Shown here piece by piece: positions 59,716 through 64,000 of a DNA stretch of 64,000 bases (the first letter of the stretch is position 1; the number at the start of each line of letters is the position of its first letter). Position numbers and translations under genes: made by a program. Source of the DNA: Beijerinckiaceae bacterium (GTDB lineage Bacteria > Pseudomonadota > Alphaproteobacteria > Rhizobiales > Beijerinckiaceae); the NCBI GenBank assembly GCA_947370975.1, contig CANBNG010000019.1, positions 1-64,000 of the forward strand. Reading direction: 5' to 3'. The notes under the pieces were generated by a model. It was not told the origin of the DNA. It made no database searches and was given only the letters and a program-made list of their open reading frames with translations.

Positions 59716-61116
59716 ATGACCGCCATCGACAGCCGCTCCAGCGATTCAGCCCTCAAGCAAAAGGCAGCCCTTGCCTCGATCTTTGCCAGCGGCATCCTGA
59801 CCATCGGCAAGCTCGTCGCCGGATTGCTCTCTGGCTCGCTGGCCTTGCTCTCGGAGGCAGGCCACGGCTTGCTCGATACGGGCGCAACCATTCTCACCTA
59901 TTTCGCCGTGCGGGCGGCTGACAAGCCCGCTGACGACGAACATCATTATGGCCATGGCAAGATTGAAGCCGTGGCGGCGCTTTGCGAGACCGGCCTCCTG
60001 ATCGTGCTCGCCATTGGCGTTCTCTATGAGGGAATCAAAAGAATTCTCTCGCCCGCGCTGGCAAACATCGACGCCAATTGGCTGACCTTTGGCGTGCTCA
60101 TCGTCTCGATTGTCGTCGATGTCGTGCGCTGGCGCTCGCTGACCGCCATTGCCAAGCGCACCAAGAGCGATGCGCTCGCCGCCGACGCGCTGCATTTTTC
60201 GAGCGATTTCGTTGCCTCGGCACTGGTGCTGATCGGGCTTGTCGCGACCCGTTATGGCTATCATCAGGGCGACAGCATCGCTGCCATAGGCGTCGCGCTG
60301 TTCATCGCCATTGCCGGCTACAAGCTCGGACGGCGCACCATAGACACGCTGGTGGACGCCGCGCCTGCCGGCATTGCCGAACGGCTGCGCCGCACAGTGG
60401 AGAAGGTCATTGGCGTGGTCGATATTGAAGTGCTGCGCCTGCGACCGGCGGGCGCGCAGATTCTGGGTGAGCTCTCGGTGGCTGTGCCGCGCACCATGCC
60501 GCTCGAAAAGGTCTTTGGGGTGAAGCAGGAGATTGCGGCGGCCGTTTTGGCTGAAATGCCGGAGGTCGAGCTGACGATCACGGCCAATCCACGCGCGCTT
60601 GATGACGAGAGCCTGCTCGAACGCGTGCTGCTGATCGCCGCGCGCCGCAGGCTCGCCGTGCATCACATCACCATTCAGCATGTCGCGGGCAAGGCGGCCA
60701 TCAGCCTCGACATCGAACTCGACGCCCAAATGGCCCATGGCGCGGCGCATGAAATTGCAACCGCGCTCGAACAGGCCATCTCCGCCGAAATCGGCGAGGA
60801 CATCGAGATCGAGACTCATATCGAGCCGCTCGAGGTGACGGAATTGTCGGGGGAGGATCTCGCCAGCGAGGCCAGGGCCGCGATCAAGGCGGTGCTGGTG
60901 GAGGGCGCGCAGGCGGAGGGCATTTTGCAGGACGTGCATTTCGTGCGTGCGCGCGAAACCTCGTCAGGCATTGTCGTGAATTATCACTGCCGCGTCGACG
61001 CCACGCTCTCGGTTCATGCCGTGCATGCGGCGGTCGATCATCTCGACCGCCATCTTCGTGCGAAAATGGAAAATATCGTGCGCGTGGTCGGGCACGCAGA
61101 TCCGCTGCCCTACTAA
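59716..61116 (+). CDS. Cation diffusion facilitator with extended C-terminal region
   Basis: A 466-residue metal/proton antiporter of the CDF family in the inner membrane. Six TM helices (to about residue 230) carry the metal site motifs H50xxxD54 (AGHGLLD) and H160xxxD164 (LHFSSD), with HHYGHGKIE after helix 2. The cytoplasmic part is about 230 residues, twice the usual length, and appears to hold two CDF C-terminal-like domains. Likely metals are Zn, Fe, Co or Mn. CGAGGACG precedes the ATG at 59716; the frame extends far upstream, but that part is not family-like. Confidence 0.88.
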   Translation: MTAIDSRSSDSALKQKAALASIFASGILTIGKLVAGLLSGSLALLSEAGHGLLDTGATILTYFAVRAADKPADDEHHYGHGKIEAVAALCETGLLIVLAIGVLYEGIKRILSPALANIDANWLTFGVLIVSIVVDVVRWRSLTAIAKRTKSDALAADALHFSSDFVASALVLIGLVATRYGYHQGDSIAAIGVALFIAIAGYKLGRRTIDTLVDAAPAGIAERLRRTVEKVIGVVDIEVLRLRPAGAQILGELSVAVPRTMPLEKVFGVKQEIAAAVLAEMPEVELTITANPRALDDESLLERVLLIAARRRLAVHHITIQHVAGKAAISLDIELDAQMAHGAAHEIATALEQAISAEIGEDIEIETHIEPLEVTELSGEDLASEARAAIKAVLVEGAQAEGILQDVHFVRARETSSGIVVNYHCRVDATLSVHAVHAAVDHLDRHLRAKMENIVRVVGHADPLPY

Positions 61117-61226
61117 ACGCTGAGCGGGGGCGCGCGACGGCCATGCAACGCGACGGACATGCAAAAGGTGGCGCGGGGTGGTAATCTGCGCAGGCCCTTT
61201 TCAGCATTCAGTTCGGATCTTGCCCC

Positions 61227-63893
61227 ATGCGCACCGATATTGCCCAGCCCGTTCGCCTCGCCGATTACCGCGCCCCGGATTTTCTGATCGACAAGGTCGA
61301 TCTCGATGTGCGGCTGGCGGGCGCGCAGACACAGGTCGAGGCGCGCCTCACGATCCGACGCAATCCAGTGGGCCGCGCCGATGCGCCGCTCGTGCTTGAT
61401 GGCGACGAATTGAATGTGATTTCGGTCGCGCTCGACGGCGAGCCGCTCACACTTGGCAATATCGCCCAACCCGAGCGCCTGACTCTGGAAAATGTGCCCG
61501 ACGCGTTCACGCTGACAACAGTCACGCAGCTCGATCCGGCAGCCAACACCAAGCTCATGGGGCTCTATCGCTCAGGCTCGGCCTATTGCACGCAATGCGA
61601 GGCTGAAGGCTTCCGGCGGATCACCTATTTTCTCGACAGGCCGGACGTGCTCTCGGTCTACACCACGCGCATCGAGGCCGATTGCACCGAAGCCCCCATC
61701 TTGCTCGGCAACGGCAATTGCCGCGAAACCGGCGTGATGGCTGGCGGCACGCGCCATTATGCCATCTGGGACGATCCCTGGCCCAAGCCCTCTTACCTTT
61801 TCGCACTCGTGGGCGGCGATCTGGCGCTGGTCGAGGATATTTTCCTCACGCAATCGCAGCGCAAGGTTAAGCTCGGCATTTACGTCGAACATGGCAAGGA
61901 AGCGCGCGCGGGTTACGCGATGGATGCGCTCAAGCGCTCCATGGCATGGGACGAGCAGGCCTTCGGTCGCGAATATGATCTCGATGTGTTCAACATCGTC
62001 GCCGTCTCGGATTTCAACATGGGCGCGATGGAGAACAAGGGCCTCAACATCTTCAACGACAAATATGTGCTCGCCCTGCCCCAGACGGCAACCGACATGG
62101 ATTACGCCCATATCGAGGGCGTCATCGCGCATGAATATTTCCACAATTGGACCGGCAACCGCATCACCTGCCGCGACTGGTTCCAGCTCTGCCTGAAGGA
62201 AGGCCTGACGGTTTTCCGCGATCAGGAGTTTTCCGCCGATCAGCGCTCGCGCGCCGTCAAGCGCATCATGGATGTGCGCACGCTGCGCGCCGCGCAATTC
62301 CCCGAAGACGCAGGCCCGCTGGCGCATAATGTGCGGCCAGAGACCTATCTCGAAATCAATAATTTCTACACGCCGACCATCTACGAGAAAGGCGCGGAAA
62401 TCATCCGCATGCTGAAGCTGCTGATTGGCGAGGATGCCTTTCGCCGCGGCATGGATCTGTATTTCGAGCGATGCGATGGCACGGCGGCGGTGGTGGAGGA
62501 TTTTCTCGCCTGTTTTGCGCAAAGCTCAGGCCGCGATCTGACCGCTTTCAAGTGCTGGTACACGCAGGCCGGCACGCCGCGCCTCGAAGTCTCGACACAT
62601 TATGACGCAGACGCGCAACGCCTCACGCTTGCGTTCACACAAGCCACAGCGCCGACCAACGGCCAGCCCGACAAGGGGCCCATGGTGATCCCGGTGGCGC
62701 TCGGCCTGATCGACGAGCAAGGCAAATCCATCGTCCTGCAAGCCCCCGATGTGGCCGCAGAGGGCGGCGCAAGCAAGGCCGAGACGGAGAGTGGAATTTT
62801 TGAAATCGCGACAGCTGCACGCACGCTCATTTTCGAGAACGTCGACCGTCGCCCGATCCCGAGCCTGTTGCGCGGCTTCTCCGCGCCGGTCAATCTCGTG
62901 ACCTCGACGAGCGACGAGGATCTTCTGATCCTGCTCGCTCACGACAGCGACATGTTCAACCGCTGGCAGGCGGCCCAGACCTGCGCGACACGCTGGATGT
63001 TGCGCGCGGTGGAAGCCATTCGCATGGGCGGAACACCTGGTGACAGCAGCAAGCTCGCGGCCGCCATGGATGCCGTGCTGGCGCAGTTCGAACGCGATCC
63101 CGCCTTTGCCGCGCAGGCGATCATCCTGCCCAGCGAAAGCGACCTTGCCCGCGAAATCGTGACCGATGTCGATCCCGATGCCGTTCATTATGCGCGCAAG
63201 ATCCTGCGCAGCCAGCTCGGCGCCAAGCTCGGCGAACGCCTGCGTCAGGTCTATGACGCGCTGACCGCCACGGGCGCCTATTCGCCCGATGCCGCCAGCG
63301 CGGGCCGACGCGCCTTGCGCAATGCGGCGCTCGATCTTCTGTCTGCCGGACAGCCTGCCGAGGGAGCCGCGCTCGCCTCCATGCAATTCCGCGCGGCCAA
63401 TAACATGACCGACCAGATCGGCGCGCTGACCGTGCTCTCGCATATTCCAGGCGAAGCCCGCGAGAGCGCGCTCGACTCCTTCTTCCGCACGCATGCAAGC
63501 GATGCACTCGTCATCGACAAATGGTTTGCTCTGCAGGCAATGATACCCGAGCCCGAAACACTCGCGCGCGTGCGCCGGTTGATGAGCCATCACACCTTCT
63601 CGATGACCAATCCCAACCGCCTGCGTTCGCTCATCGGCTCCTTCGCCTCGGGCAATCTGACGCGCTTCAATGCGCCTGATGGCAGCGGCTATGACCTGCT
63701 GGTGGAAACCGTCATCGCGGTCGATTCCGTTAACCCGCAGGTTGCAGCCCGCCTGCTCGGCGCGTTCCGCAGCTGGCGGAGTCTCGAACCCGGCCGCCGC
63801 GCCGTTGCGGAAGCCGCGCTCCAGCGTGTCGCGGCCAAACCGAGCCTCTCGGCGGACGTCCGCGACATCGTTCAGCGGTCGCTCGCGCGTTAA
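61227..63893 (+). CDS. pepN: Aminopeptidase N (M1 family)
   Basis: A cytosolic zinc aminopeptidase of 888 residues, the usual length for E. coli-type PepN. It has the exopeptidase motif GAMEN (266-270), the zinc motif HEYFH (302-306) and E325 in KEGLTVF, followed by DQEFSADQRSR and the C-terminal helical domain. An early YRSGSAYCTQCEAEGFRRITYFLDRPDV is typical. The ATG at 61227 gives the family's N terminus. It is a single gene; the 107 bases after it hold no further gene before the window ends. Confidence 0.97.
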   Translation: MRTDIAQPVRLADYRAPDFLIDKVDLDVRLAGAQTQVEARLTIRRNPVGRADAPLVLDGDELNVISVALDGEPLTLGNIAQPERLTLENVPDAFTLTTVTQLDPAANTKLMGLYRSGSAYCTQCEAEGFRRITYFLDRPDVLSVYTTRIEADCTEAPILLGNGNCRETGVMAGGTRHYAIWDDPWPKPSYLFALVGGDLALVEDIFLTQSQRKVKLGIYVEHGKEARAGYAMDALKRSMAWDEQAFGREYDLDVFNIVAVSDFNMGAMENKGLNIFNDKYVLALPQTATDMDYAHIEGVIAHEYFHNWTGNRITCRDWFQLCLKEGLTVFRDQEFSADQRSRAVKRIMDVRTLRAAQFPEDAGPLAHNVRPETYLEINNFYTPTIYEKGAEIIRMLKLLIGEDAFRRGMDLYFERCDGTAAVVEDFLACFAQSSGRDLTAFKCWYTQAGTPRLEVSTHYDADAQRLTLAFTQATAPTNGQPDKGPMVIPVALGLIDEQGKSIVLQAPDVAAEGGASKAETESGIFEIATAARTLIFENVDRRPIPSLLRGFSAPVNLVTSTSDEDLLILLAHDSDMFNRWQAAQTCATRWMLRAVEAIRMGGTPGDSSKLAAAMDAVLAQFERDPAFAAQAIILPSESDLAREIVTDVDPDAVHYARKILRSQLGAKLGERLRQVYDALTATGAYSPDAASAGRRALRNAALDLLSAGQPAEGAALASMQFRAANNMTDQIGALTVLSHIPGEARESALDSFFRTHASDALVIDKWFALQAMIPEPETLARVRRLMSHHTFSMTNPNRLRSLIGSFASGNLTRFNAPDGSGYDLLVETVIAVDSVNPQVAARLLGAFRSWRSLEPGRRAVAEAALQRVAAKPSLSADVRDIVQRSLAR

Positions 63894-64000
63894 GAAAAGC
63901 TCTGCGAAACAGCCAGATTCCGGACTCCCGGCCGCCCAGGCACCACGGGGATGAAAATATTTCATCAACGATTCATTAAGGTGTGGACAACTGCCGCCCC

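Overview
This is a high-GC stretch of an alphaproteobacterial chromosome, most likely of the order Hyphomicrobiales (Rhizobiales). The sequence clues are a ccoNOQP-ccoGHIS operon behind a FixK/FNR-type box, a PleC/DivJ/PdhS-like histidine kinase, DUF1289 and DUF3775 proteins, and small double-hairpin intergenic repeats resembling the RIME elements of rhizobia. Species cannot be named from the sequence. Coding density is high, no gene-free gap exceeds 300 bases, and I see no insertion sequence, prophage, CRISPR array or rRNA. One tRNA (Val, CAC) is present.

Layout. 1-2.4 kb: the 3' part of an ornithine cyclodeaminase/mu-crystallin family gene, a PRC-barrel protein and two small exported proteins. 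2.4-5.3 kb: an Ig/FN3-repeat autotransporter with no visible signal peptide. 5.4-13.2 kb: a sulfate assimilation block, sbp-cysT-cysW-cysA-cysH-cysD-cysN on the minus strand, read away from a divergent Rrf2-type regulator with a palindrome between them. 13.2-20.4 kb: tRNA-Val, an L,D-transpeptidase, a zinc-ribbon protein, moaA, an EamA permease and a three-gene TRAP transporter whose binding-protein gene is convergent. 20.6-27.7 kb: a 3-hydroxyisobutyrate-dehydrogenase-like enzyme, a caspase-fold protein that has lost both catalytic residues, a uracil-DNA glycosylase-family protein, a six-TM histidine kinase and an S10 carboxypeptidase. 27.8-32.2 kb: cobT and cobS, a DUF1289 protein, a TauE/SafE permease, a Cys-rich helical protein and dusA. 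32.4-35.3 kb: a GH13 alpha-glucosidase, a coiled-coil protein and a universal stress protein.

35.4-44.5 kb holds the complete cbb3 oxidase operon, ccoN-O-Q-P-G-H-I-S. An MFS gene that carries the CcoA copper-importer motifs overlaps ccoS by four bases, so the enzyme, its assembly factors, a copper exporter and a probable copper importer appear to form one unit. 44.6-47.8 kb: a Tat-exported basic protein, an orphan pcaB, a class II aldolase and an HbpS/GlcG-like protein. 47.9-51.9 kb: otsB, a GH15 glucoamylase/trehalase-like gene and otsA. 52-53.8 kb: small conserved proteins and a DJ-1/PfpI protein. 53.9-59 kb: a purine catabolic operon xdhA-xdhB-xdhC-guanine-deaminase-like gene. 59.1-63.9 kb: glyoxalase I, a long CDF metal exporter and pepN.

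The points most worth following up are the CcoA-like gene at the end of the cco operon, the catalytically dead caspase homologue, the membrane tail on CysN in place of an APS kinase domain, the triple 20-bp tandem repeat that copies the 3' end of cysA, the Cys-rich Csp-like protein, the autotransporter without an export signal, and the RIME-like repeats, one of which encodes the C terminus of an aldolase. Nothing in the window looks like an entirely new multi-gene system.
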